This document shows, piece after piece, positions 1-12,000 of a DNA stretch of 12,945 nucleotides; position 1 is the first letter of the stretch, and every line of letters starts with the position of its first letter. Position numbers and translations under genes: made by a program. Source of the stretch: an uncultured Eubacteriaceae bacterium (GTDB taxonomy: Bacteria; Bacillota; Clostridia; Eubacteriales; Eubacteriaceae); assembly GCA_947630385.1 (NCBI GenBank), contig CANRHG010000037.1, forward strand, positions 1 through 12,945, written 5' to 3'. The notes under the pieces were generated by a model, which had not been told where the DNA came from, searched no databases, and worked only from the letters and a program-made list of their open reading frames with translations.

Positions 1-3000
1 CTTATGCGGCCCGTTAGTAGGCTTATCGTTGACAAATTCCGCTATAGAAGGATGACCAATTACCAGTTCACCCGTCTCACCGCTCGAACTCGTCGTATAA
101 CCGTCCTGGTTCGCCTCGAGTTCTTCGACCGTATAGTGCGTCCCTTCGGGTAGGCCCGTCGCGGTCTTCGACTGTCCACTCTTTAGAGTAAACTCAGCTA
201 CACCGTAACGGAAGGTCATATCGCCGTAGACGCCGTTTATCGTCGGATCATCGAGCGTGACCTTAAAGTGGAAGTCTTTGTTTCTATCGCCACTTCCCGT
301 GACCGTCTTGATGACCGTGAGTTCGGTTTCTTCGAGCGGATTTTCCGGCTCTTCGGTTTCTTTCCAGGGTCCGTTGTCCACTTTGACCGAGGCGATATCT
401 TTTACGATATCGGCTTCAAGCGCGGTCTCGTTGACTGTGACCGTAAGGGTCACGGTCCCACCGGTGTGTGCCGGAACGTCGGGGATCACCCACTGTACAA
501 AGCCGTGGTAGTTGTAGTCTGGGTTATTTACTCCGCCCGGTAGAGCTTCGCTGTGATAGGTTCCACCGTCGGAAGCTTCTACGAAGTCAAGACCCACATC
601 TAGCGGGTCGACTATTGTAACGTCCCCGTCTACATCCGTGTCGTTAAAGTAGGTGATCTCATAAGTGATCGTATCGCCCACTTTTACGAGCTCGCCGTCG
701 CCCGGGGTAAGTTCCGTCTTATGCGGTTCTTCATCGGGTTTGTCGTTGATAAAGTCCGCATGAGAAGGACTACCGATTACGAGATCTCCCGTCTCACCGG
801 AAGACTCGGTCTTGTAGCCATCTTGGTTAGCCTCCAGTTCTTCGACCGTATAATGCGTACCTTCAGGCAGACCCGTCGCGGTCTTCGACTTGCCGCCCTT
901 TAAGGTAAACTCAGCCACTCCGTCGACGAAGGTCATATCGCCGTAGGTTCCGGAAATATCGGCGTCGTCGAGCGTTACCGTAAAATGGAATTCTTTATCC
1001 GGGTCCGCGCCTTCGCCCGTAACGGTCTTCGTTACGGTGAGTTCGGTGTCTTCGAGCGGATTTTTCGGCTCTTCGGTTTGTTTCCAGGGACCGTTTCCGA
1101 CTTTGACCGAAGCGATATCTTTTACGATATCGGCTTCGAGCGCGTTTTTACTGACCTGGATCGTAAGTTTTACCGTTCCTCCGGTCCCTGCCGGAACGTT
1201 CGGGATTTCCCACTGGATGTAACCGTGATAGGCATAGTCCGGAGCCTGTACACCTTCGGGCAGATTTTCACTGTGGTAGGTTCCGCCGTCGGTTGCGCTT
1301 ATAAAGTCCGAACCGATGTCAAGCGGGTCGACGATCGTAACGTTCGAATCCGTATCCGTATCGTTGAAGTATTCGATCTCATAGGTAATATAATCGCCTA
1401 CTTTTACGCCTACCCCATCTCCAGGATCCGTTTCATATTTGTGCGGCTCCCCATCCGGGATGTTATTGATGAACTGAGCTTGCGAAGGCTCGCCTACGAC
1501 GAGATCGCCTTCTTCACCGGAAGATTCCGTTATGTAATCGTCCGTATTCGCGTCAAGTTCTTCGACCGTATAATGAATATCTTCAGGAAGGCCTGTAGCG
1601 GTCAGTGTCTGTCCGTCTTTTAGGGTGAATTCTGCTACACCATTTTCGAAGGTCATATCGCCGTAAGTCCCGTTTATGCTGGTATCATCGAGTGTTACTC
1701 TAAAGCTAAATTCTTTTGTCTTGTCTCCGTTACCTCGGACGGTCTTCGTCACGGAAAGCTCGGTATCGTAGAGCGGATTTTCCGGTTCTTCGGTCTCGTG
1801 CCAGGTATTGTCGAATTTGACCGAGGCGATATCTTTTACTTTATTGTCCTCAGCTTCAAGCGCGTTTTCATTGACCCTGACCGTTAAAGTAACCGTTCCT
1901 CCGGAGTGCGGTTGTACACCCGGTATTGTCCACTGTACGTAGCCGTTGAAATCATAATCGGGGTCATTTACACCGTTAGGCAAGTCACCTTCTTTATACT
2001 CTCCACCGTCGGAAGCATCCACAAAGTCTAAACCAACATCCAGCGGGTCGACGATCTCGACGTCCGTTTCCTCGTCTGAATCGTTAAAGTAATCGATGGC
2101 GTAGGTGATCTCGTCTCCGACTTTGACGTGTTCGCCGTCTCCCGGTGTTAGCTCGGTCTTGTGCTGATCTTCGTCGTCTTTCGTATTCGTAAAGTCGGCG
2201 TGGACCGTTCCGGTCTCTACGATCTCTCCATCTCCACCGACAACATCTGTAGTGTATCCACCTTGATCAGCCTCGAGTTCCTCGACCGTATAATGCGTTC
2301 CTTCAGGAAGGTTCGTTGCGGTCTTCGTCTGTCCGTCTTTAAGGGTAAATTCAGCTACACCGTTTTCGAAGGTCATTTCGCCGTATTTACCGGAAATATT
2401 TTTATCAAGCGTTACTTTAAAGTGGAATTCTTTAGTTTTATCTCCTCCGGTTCCTTCGACCGTCTTGGAGACTTGTAAACCTCCGGCTACGATACGTTCG
2501 GCTACGTCGTTTGAGATCTTAAAAATACCATAATTATGTGGATTATCTTCTTCTCTGCTATGGAAAAGTTGTTTTGCTCCCGAATAATCGTAATGAGTAT
2601 TTTCAAAATGGACGTTTTCGCAATAATAACCTTCTTTGTCGGCCTTGCTTCCGTCAGCGTAAAGATATTCATCACCGCCACCAGTATAAGGACAATTCCA
2701 TACTCCTGGCGGGTGACCTTCTTGAGCGAGCTCGTTGTAGGTCATATAAGCGTGGGCCACCCAGTACGTTCCTGGTTCTGCGCTATCGTCGACATCTGCC
2801 GCATACGTAAAAGTTGCTACATCGTTAGGTTCGAGGCTAAAGGGATCACTATAAACATACGACATATCCGGTTTTATTGGATTGAGGATTACATCTCCAA
2901 GAGCTTTAGCTTCGTAGTCTTCGTTTGCCTTAGCCGGCTCGTCTATAACTTCAGCTGGATGTAATGTTCCGGTCGTACCCTTTTTACTAATCGTTCCTTT

Positions 3001-6000
3001 TGTACTCGTTATATCTAAGTCGAGAAGCTCTGGAATTTCACTATAGACTCTAACTCCTGTAGCTGTAACCTGACCGTTGTTTTTTACTCTAATCTGATAC
3101 GTTACTCGTTTATTATTTGTTTTATCGAGATCATGCAGTCTAAACTGATTTTGCGCATAATTTCCGTCTTTATGCTCAAGCTGAATAACCACGTGTGGCT
3201 TGCCTTTATTTTTAGTATTGACAAATTCAGCAGAAGACGTTTCACCTCCTGTTATAGTTCCACTACTACCCTCCGAAGAAACCGTATATCCTCTACTGTC
3301 TGTTTCCGTTACAGTATAAGATGTTCCAGCTGGTATACCCGTGATTTGTAAGGATTCCCCATGTTTTAGAGTAAAATTCAGTTTTCCATCTTTAATCTCT
3401 AAATTCTCGGTCTCATCCCCTTGTTTAGTAATCGTTACTTTATCTAAACCAGTTGAAGGTTTGAAAGTAATTTCAAAATCGAAGCTTTCTTCTGTATTAA
3501 TATTATTTCCCTCAACCGCTTTTGTAACGATCAAATTTCCGGTTCCAGGTCCATCTTTATGGTTTTTAAATTCAACATAAGCCGTATCGTTTTCCGGAAT
3601 TGTTCCAGAATTTCCACTCGGAGTAGTTGTATAACCGTCCTGATTTGCCTCCTTTTCCGTTACGGTGTATTTCGTTCCGGCTGGAAGGTCTGTGATTTCG
3701 AGAGACTCACCGTTTTTAAGCTTAAACGAAAGTTCTCCATCTACAATTTCTAAATCGGTACTTTGTCCATTTTTAGTAATTTTAACGTCGCCTAGTTCTC
3801 CATCCGGTTCAAAAGTAACGGTAAAGTTAAATTCTTTTTCATAATCGGCTCCATTACCCGAAACGGATTTAGTAATCTGTAAATTTCCTTTATCTGGTTC
3901 AGGCTTAGTATTCGTGACCGTGACAGCATTTATTTCAGATTCAATAGTTTCTTCAATCGTTCCAGTGAAACCTGACTCAGTTTTCTTTCCGTCTCCATCA
4001 TAATTAGCTATATAGTCATCTGAATCTGTTTCTTTAACGGTATAGGTTGTTCCAACAGGAAGACCTTCAAATCTAAGGGATTCATTATGATTTAAATCGA
4101 AAGTTATTTCTCCATTTTGAATTGTAGATTCAAAATAAGGTTCCTCGCCTTTGAAAATTTTAACGCTTTCTAAATCGTCTTTTGGCTCAAATACAACGGT
4201 AAAGTTAAAAGGACCACTTTCATCAGCGCTTTCCTCGTCCTGAACTATTTTAGTAATTTTCAGATCTCCAGTTTTCTTCTTATTTACAAAAACTGGTCCG
4301 CTATCGGATATATCAGAACAAGACTCCCAACTTTCACCATTATCTGTCGATTTCTGATACGTTATACTTTCAACGTATAAATCCCCATCTTTAGCTTTAA
4401 TCTCAATCGTTACTTTGTAAAGCGTTTTATCGTACGTTATAGCCTTAGTTTCATCTGGAATTTCTTCTTTTATCTGATAGGTATAAGTTCCAGCTTCCGT
4501 AAAAGTAATTGAACCAAAAGAAACCGTTCCATTGGGAGAACTTTGAGCTTTACAAGTATGTCCGATTTCCGTCCCATCTGGCATAGGCGGAAGCTCATCA
4601 GTTTCTGAATCCCCGTCGGTTATTCCGGAATCTTCTTCCGGGATCGTTGGATCGTCTGACGGCTGTTCTTCGTCCTGAACTGGATTATCTTTATAATCAT
4701 TATCGCTATCGCCAGGTTCTTCTGGAGTTCCGGGATCAGTAACTTCGTTAGATGGCTTACCATCTTCTTCTGGTTTACTATCGTCCGTAACCGATTCATC
4801 TGAATCCTTATTAGGATTTTCTTGCGTTTCGTCCGATCCGTCTGAAGGTTTAACAACATCTGAATCATTTTCGTCTGCAATATTACTGTTTTCACCTTCT
4901 TCAGAACCTTCTTGAACCGTTTCTCCTCCGCCTTCATCTGAATCGGTCTCAGCTATTTCCGTATTATTATCTACGACAGAATTTTCATCATCTGTAAAGA
5001 CTTCATCAATTCCTAAAGGATTAATGGCTCCTCTTAATCTTTCCTGAATCGTAAGTGGAATATATCCTACTTTTAAGTTTGTATTTAAAGCGAGAACTTT
5101 AAATTCATCAATAGTTTCTTCTTCAGGACTCTGAACATCTTCATTAGCTGGATTTTGTGTAGAGCCGTCTTCAGAAACATTTGAATCGTTATCTTTTTCT
5201 TCCGAATCTCCAGGATCTTGAGTCTCCTGATCGACTTTATCATCATCTTCTGAATCTTCCGGTTTCGTCGGAGTATCGATATCCTCTAAGTCGTCTTTAT
5301 TGGTATCCTCAGTTGTATCTCCAGTTTGTTCGCCTCCATATGATTCGTCGAAAACCCCCGGTCCTTCTTCAGGTGGTGGTACCAAGCCTCCAGGCTCACT
5401 TTCGACGTTTTCTGGTTCAAAGCTAACTCCAGTTAATTCAAAAGAAAATTCGTCTTTACTTAAGTCTCCGTTGTAACTTTTTAGGGCTCTTAAAGGAACA
5501 CTGATCTTACCTTCTTCATAATTGTTGGTGAAAGAAATACCACTATCTGTTTCAGGCCCTACTACAAGTTCGCCATCAACGTAAACTTTTGCTTCTAATT
5601 GACCCGTATAAATTTCACCATCATATTTTTCTTCGACTTCAATCTTAACTGTAAAATTAGAACCGTCTGAACTAACTCCTGGAATCTTACTTACTTCTTC
5701 CGTGACTGTGTAAACGTAAGTTCCTGCCTTAGTAAATTCAAGATTATTAAAAATTTTCGCTGTTGCGGAATAAGGAGAATCCTCTGAAAATTCGCTATTT
5801 TTAACAATTAGAACCTTACTATCCGAATTCCAAGTTCCGTCGTCACTTTTAACAGTCGATATTGGATCTTCGGCAGGATTCTTTTCGTCTGGTTTAATAT
5901 AGAAGGAATATTCACCTTTAGCAGCATCCGAAGCTTCCTTATTTAAATTCTTTGCCAAATTTAAACTAACTGGAACCGGTTTTGGAGGCTGTTTTATGTT

Positions 6001-9000
6001 TTTGAAAGTGACTTCTTTAAAAGTTCCACTCTCTCCGACATTTAAAGTTCCGGAGGCTGAATAGTTCTCTTTATTAACCTCCTCACCAGTTATATCAACA
6101 TCATAACCTGTTGGGAGTTTCTCACTAGCTTCAAATTTATACGAAGTCTCGGGTGAAAGACCTTTTATTTGAAACTGTTGACCTCCTTTTAATCTGAAAC
6201 TCCATTTATTTTTTTCGGTAGCTGTAACTCCATTCTCATCAGCCTTATTATCTTCTGCTTCTTTAAATACCGGTAAGGTTCCTTCTTTTCTTTCTTCTTC
6301 CCCAGGACCTACAATATAATAATTAACTTCGCTAAAATCACTTTCAATCTCAGGGTCACTTTCTGGAGTGAGTGTTAGAGTAAAATCAAAGCTCTGATTT
6401 TTATCCTCTTCAGTAATTTCAGTTCCCTCTTCATTATCAAGTTCTTTTTTAATTGCCAAATCAACTGGAACGAATGTATTCGTATAATGATTTAGTTCGG
6501 CAAATTGGTTGTTTACGTCACCGCTAACCGAATAAATCCCATTTTCCGTATAATCGCTAGCAGTTTTTGTTGTTCCCTCATCATCTAAGTAGGTGATTTG
6601 CTGAGTATCTTTCAAGATATAACCTGACTCTAAATCAGATCTACTTAATTTTTCCGTAAAACGATAAAATTCTTTACGCTCTGATGACCCAGCAGTAAGT
6701 CCACTAAATAGTAAACCTTCCCCGGTCTTTAAAGTGAATTCCGCTGTATTTCTACTTATATAAGTCGAAGTTATAGGAGGGTACCAGCCATTAGGAACAC
6801 TAGAATCGTAAAGATCAGTCGCGCTTAAAGCCTCTCCTTGACTTCCGTCTTCTGCAACTTTATAGCCAAAATATAGATCGGTTGTCATATATTCCGTTCG
6901 TGTTTTAAACGGAGATATAACCGTAGATTCTAAACTGTTTGGATTTTCATTTGGTTTAACAGTAACAAAAGTAAACGAATCTAATTGTTTATGACCATCT
7001 CCATGAGATGAGGCATGATCCCAACGATTTCCGGTTTCTGCTTGTATCGCAAGAAGCGAAATTACAGGATTATCTTCAGATGAAACATCGCCTTCAATAG
7101 TTTCTACGTCTTGGACTTCTTTAATCGGAATTAATTCTGCGTCATCTGCCCAATATTCCCTTGTTCCAGCCGGGTGATTAGGTAGAACTTCTTCTTCTAA
7201 CAATTGTCTAGTTCCCTCATTGTGATAATCTTGATACTCTTCTTTTTTGTCTTCAGGATAATAAGCCGTAATTCCACAGTTTTCAATATCCGTTGTTCCG
7301 CTTTCATAAGTCGAACCAAAGAGCCGTCGCGAAAATTCGCCGGTATCCTCTCCTTTATCGTTTTTTAAATAAAGATAAAAGAGTTGATCCGTGGTTCTAT
7401 TAAACTTATTTCCGTCACTCTCAATTATGTTTCCATCTTGATCGGCATAATAATAAGTCTCTCCGTCACTACCTAAAACGACTTGTCTTACATTATCGGC
7501 TTTAATTTCACCACCAGTATCCCCTTCCTCAGATATAGCAAACAAGGCACGCTTCCCGTTGTTATCAACGAGTAGAGAGGAATTATCCGTTAGAACGTCG
7601 ATTGAGGAAAGTTTTTTCTGCCAAGTACCTGAAAGAGGGTTATAAGCCACTCGTTGTACCGATCTCTTTCCCGTGACGCCTCTTAGATAAACCTGATAGT
7701 TGAACTCTTTTTTTTCCTGCTCCTCTGTTAGTTTGAAATTTTCCGGTGGAATCAGCGTTTTTGTAGCAATTAAGTTTTGATTGGCTATAGCTAATTTCCC
7801 ATTATTACCTAAGTAATTATCAATGATTAGATTATCCCCACTACCAGAATTATTAGAAAGAGTTGGAATGTAATAGTTATTCGCCGTTTCGGTTACGTTA
7901 TTAGAGAAAAACTCATCGTCATCCTGCTCTCCTTTAGAGCGGATATTCTGACGCATGTTTCCGGCACGAATACCACCTTTTTTAGCCGCTATTGACCAGT
8001 CAAACAATTCGTTAAATTTAGCCTGTTGATCATCAGCGTCAGTAATTTGTTGAATGAGATCGGCTAACTTCTCTTGAATACCTAACCAATAATCGGCTTC
8101 ATCACTGATAACCGAAGAATAATCTTTACCATTAATCCAACAATTATTTGTTAGATAATCTATTAACTCACTTTTATTTTTTGTTGTTAGTTTTTTTAAA
8201 GTCGGTTCGCCTCGTGTATTATCTCCGGTCGAACTACGAGAGTTATATTTGATCTCTACATTTTGCGGTAAATTCCCATTAATGTCCGTCCAACATAACA
8301 TATCCCCATTGCCAATGTTATCAGAATTAAGACCGGATCCAAATTCTGATCCTTTACGGGCTACCAACCATGTAACATCTTTAGCTTGAAATGAGCCTGG
8401 TACCAGGTCACCGTTTATATCTACACCTTGGTCACCTATTGGTTGATAATACTCAATGGCTAAGAAATAATAATCGTTAGATGAAAAAACACCTTCTCCC
8501 TCTACTTTATCCAATTGATCTTTTTCAAAAACGATAATACAATCTTTTCCATCGTTCGCATAAGGATAGGAATGACCTTTGGAGTCAGTAATTCTTCCAT
8601 TTGCAACATTATTTAGTTTCGCTCTACTAAAATCTGCTTCATCTTTATAGCAACCGATGAACTCACCACCTATCCAAGTTCCGGCCTCTTGCTGACCGTT
8701 ATAATCTTCCCATTTATTGGCTTCGGCTCCATTTCCACCTTCTTTATCTACGTTCCATTGACCATTTAAATTATCAACTGGTTTTAACGACCCACCTTCA
8801 CCTATTCGATAGGCATGTGCGTAAAGAGGCAGCGGCTTTTGGAATAAGTAGTATCTATTATCTACACTAGGAGAGAAACTTACAGTCGGGTCTCCTCGGG
8901 TCCGGTAGCTGTTTCCTTCATCCGTATCGTAGCCTGTATACGGAGTATTACTGTAGTAATTTGATATAAACCAAATAGTATTATCTTTATTAGTATGACT

Positions 9001-12000
9001 ACTTAAATATTCGCTAGAAAGTGCGGCTATGTTAAACCCAGTCTGGGTACCTTCTTCATCTCGTTCTATCAATTCTTCTTGAAGACCTACAGCATAAAAT
9101 AGACGAAACGGCGTTGACTGAATTTTATTGTCGATATTATCTTTATAAGAAAGTGGTCCATCTGGACCAAGAGTAATTTCAGCTAATTGGGTTGGAACAG
9201 CTGGAGCCGGGATATTGACGTAAACTGAATCATCATAACCCGGTCTCTCTTCAGGAGTCATAGCACCATCCGTGTCGACATAGTCTCCAGTATGCTCTTG
9301 CCAAACACGAATGTCAGAAAGACGGTAAACACCAAGACAATCACTATATACTTCACTTCCCGCAGGATAATTACCCTCATTTTCTTCTTTTGCGGTTTCC
9401 CACTTATCTTTTACATCTTGGGGAACGAAACCATAAACAGGATTACGCCTTAACTTGTTTTGTTCATCTTCCGTACAAGCAAATTTATAAACCGTATATT
9501 TTGTATTTCTTATTTGTTCAGATAAATCTTTAGGTAAACCGCTTTCTGGAGCATCAACAATCGGGACAAATTCCGTTAAATGACCGAAACTCAAACGATA
9601 AACCCAACCATCTTCCCAAGCTTCTTCTGGTTTATTATATTGCCCAAAAGGCTTACCATCTTTATCTTCAGCACCTCCTGATGGAACTGGCACCACTCCA
9701 GTACCACCAGAAACTACTTGATCATAATTTCCATTAACTGGATCTCCGTAATACCAACCTTCTTTAAAAGGCTGCTCTCCTATATCTTCTGGATCATTAA
9801 CCTTCATCCATCCATCATTCCATTTATAGTCATAGACTCCAGCGCGGGTAAGTCCATGCATTTCACCAAAAAGAAGGCAAGCCATATCATAAGTTGTTAA
9901 AGTTGATTTATCCGGAGTCCAATCTGGATCTTCTTCTGTATGGTAAGGCTTAGTTTTAATCTCTCGATTCTTAACTTCCATATACTCGCCGATTGGATCT
10001 TGATAAGTGATGGAATCGCCGACACCAGCATCATTATCCCCCGAAACAGGGATAAAAACTTTACCTATAATTAATGACAAAATTTCATCAAAAACATTAC
10101 TTAAATTAGTCGATTCTACATCAAAGAAACGGTCGTTGTAAGTTATATTATCTACTACATCCTGATTACTTATATGAACATCATGTGGATCATTAAGTCC
10201 GCCAGCCTTATAAACAAAATCACCCGAGGCAAACTTTTTCATATTGATTCTAGTGCCTATTACTACTCCGGCATCACAATCCTCGCCATTTTCCCATTTA
10301 TCCCAGGCTTGTTTTAGTTGGTCAAATATTGTATCGTGATATCTTTGACCCACTTCCCCAAAATCAGTATTTTTATCTTTATAATTCTCTCCTAATAATT
10401 CTGAATCATCGGACCAATCTTTTTTTTCTGGATCTGTACTATTTATATTTCCAAGTGGATAATCCTTAGGATCTAAAGAAGGAAATAAACGCCATCGTCC
10501 CCACTGAGGAACGTGAACTGTATCTACATTCATTGTATATGTAGTAAGCGGAGTTTTACTTTCTTCTGTTACATTGTCTTCTTTCCAACCATCTTCGTAA
10601 TGTTCCTTTACTACTTGATTCATAAAGGAAGCAGTAAATAAGACCTCTAATACAGCACTATTTGTTCCTGCTAAATCGTTATCACTATTGTATAAGACAC
10701 CAGCATGATTCCACGCAGGTTGGGTTGTTAAAGTTCCATCCTGGAAGTAGTCTGCTCCAATGTTATATATTCCATGTAACCCATTCCAACTACCTTTCCC
10801 TTCTCCATGATCAAGAGTACTATTTCCAGGTAGAAATACTCTATACCATTCATCACCGATATTGCCTGAAGGAAACTCTGGACTTGATCCAACACGATGT
10901 GCTAAATCCAGATCATGACCAACGTTTTCAAGATCACTCCCTCCCCAAGAATTATCGTTCATGTACCAGGATCCAGGCCCAAATTCGTCTGGGAGTTTTT
11001 GTTCCATTTTAAAGTAACTACTATTTTCTGACTCTAACTCTAATCTTTCATCTAGGGGTACTACAATTTCATAAAAATTCTCAGGGTCTTTAGGAACTTC
11101 AGGAATTGAATCGCAACTTATATTAAAGGTTATCTCACTTCCAGCTTGTACTGTTTCAACTGGTCTCAACTCAACTGAAGTAATTCCTCCTTCCTTATTT
11201 TTATAAAACGCTTTTATCTTTATTTCATTTGAAAGATCAGCATCAGCTTTCACTTTACATTTAAATGAAACTTTATTACCGGTAGCACTTACCTGAGCGT
11301 AATTCCAAGAAACTACGTTATTCCAAGTATAATCAACGTAGGGAAAAGTTTCGCCAGTCTTCAAGAAGTTACCATAGCGGGCATTCCATTGAGTCACAGT
11401 TAAAGGATTATGACCGTCACCCATTTCATTAAAAGCAAAATTAGCGCCGCCATCAGACATAATAATAGCCGCAGGAATGCGAGCTACATTAGAAATTTGA
11501 CCATTCGTTAATGTTTCGGAATATGTGGTTGCTCCAGAATCCGCTAATTGTTTATAAGCGAGATAGATTCCCCCCTGAGTATTTGTAAAATAACCTACAT
11601 AATCGTCAGCTTTTAATCCTTTTGTATTTTTTAGAGAATCTTTAAGTTGGGTATTTACATTCGTTGAACCCGGTACATAATTAGGATTACTCTGAGCTTC
11701 TTTATAAACAGTCTGACTTAGAGCTCCAAAATCATCACCAGCTTCTTTTAAAGTTTTCGAATTTTGTGATTCCACACCAGGAAATGCTTTAACTGGATCT
11801 CCATTATTATTAAGAACATTATTACTAACAGTATATTCTTTAACTTCATTCCATATATTATTCGGATTTTCCGTATCTTTAAGAGGACCTGTGTATGTAT
11901 TAAATTCGTTACCCTCATTTAATACTACCGTATAGCAAGTATCACGATTATTTTGCCAATACCAACCGTCCCCATCTTTTGCCTCAGATCCTGTTTTATA

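Larger units (their letters stand above)
4282..5508 (-). other. Spy0128/FctA-type pilin domain, copy 2, split by an acidic insertion (residues 2450-2858)
   Basis: The N-terminal half reads KISVPLRALKSYNG then EFSFELTG, with candidate bond lysine K2459. The C-terminal half resumes at ELPPMPDGTEIG (M2758), followed by NGTVSFGSITFTEAGTYTYQ, the IKEE motif (E2797/E2798) and a final PVFVNKK with N2858. The two halves join without loss of any recognisable part, so removal of residues about 2481-2753 would leave a domain of normal length. All three putative bond residues are kept. Confidence 0.75.

Noticed and set aside
393..412. Perfect 7-bp inverted repeat (CGATATC, 6-nt loop, GATATCG), repeated 720 bp away at about 1113-1132
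   Set aside because: It could look like an operator or terminator stem, but it encodes the conserved ADIVKDIAS segment of the DUF11-like modules and recurs only because the module does. There is no T-run after it.
985..1623. Plus-strand open frame of 212 codons, with a similar but shorter one at 268-543
   Set aside because: Both are antisense to the repeat array. They share a protein stretch (FERIFRLFG) only because the underlying DNA units are repeated, and neither has a ribosome-binding site or recognisable domain.
2536..2964. Plus-strand open frame of 142 codons with hydrophobic stretches
   Set aside because: It is antisense to the DUF11-like domain. The apparent membrane-like segments reflect the complement of charged codons, and the minus-strand frame is far better supported.
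4620..4937. Minus-strand open frame of 105 codons, Lys/Arg rich
   Set aside because: It lies in another frame of the acidic insertion. The GA-rich Asp/Glu codons read as Lys/Arg codons when shifted, which explains both its length and its composition.
5181..5426. Plus-strand open frame of 81 codons opposite the acidic insertion
   Set aside because: Low-complexity antisense of Asp/Glu/Ser codons, with no start-site support.
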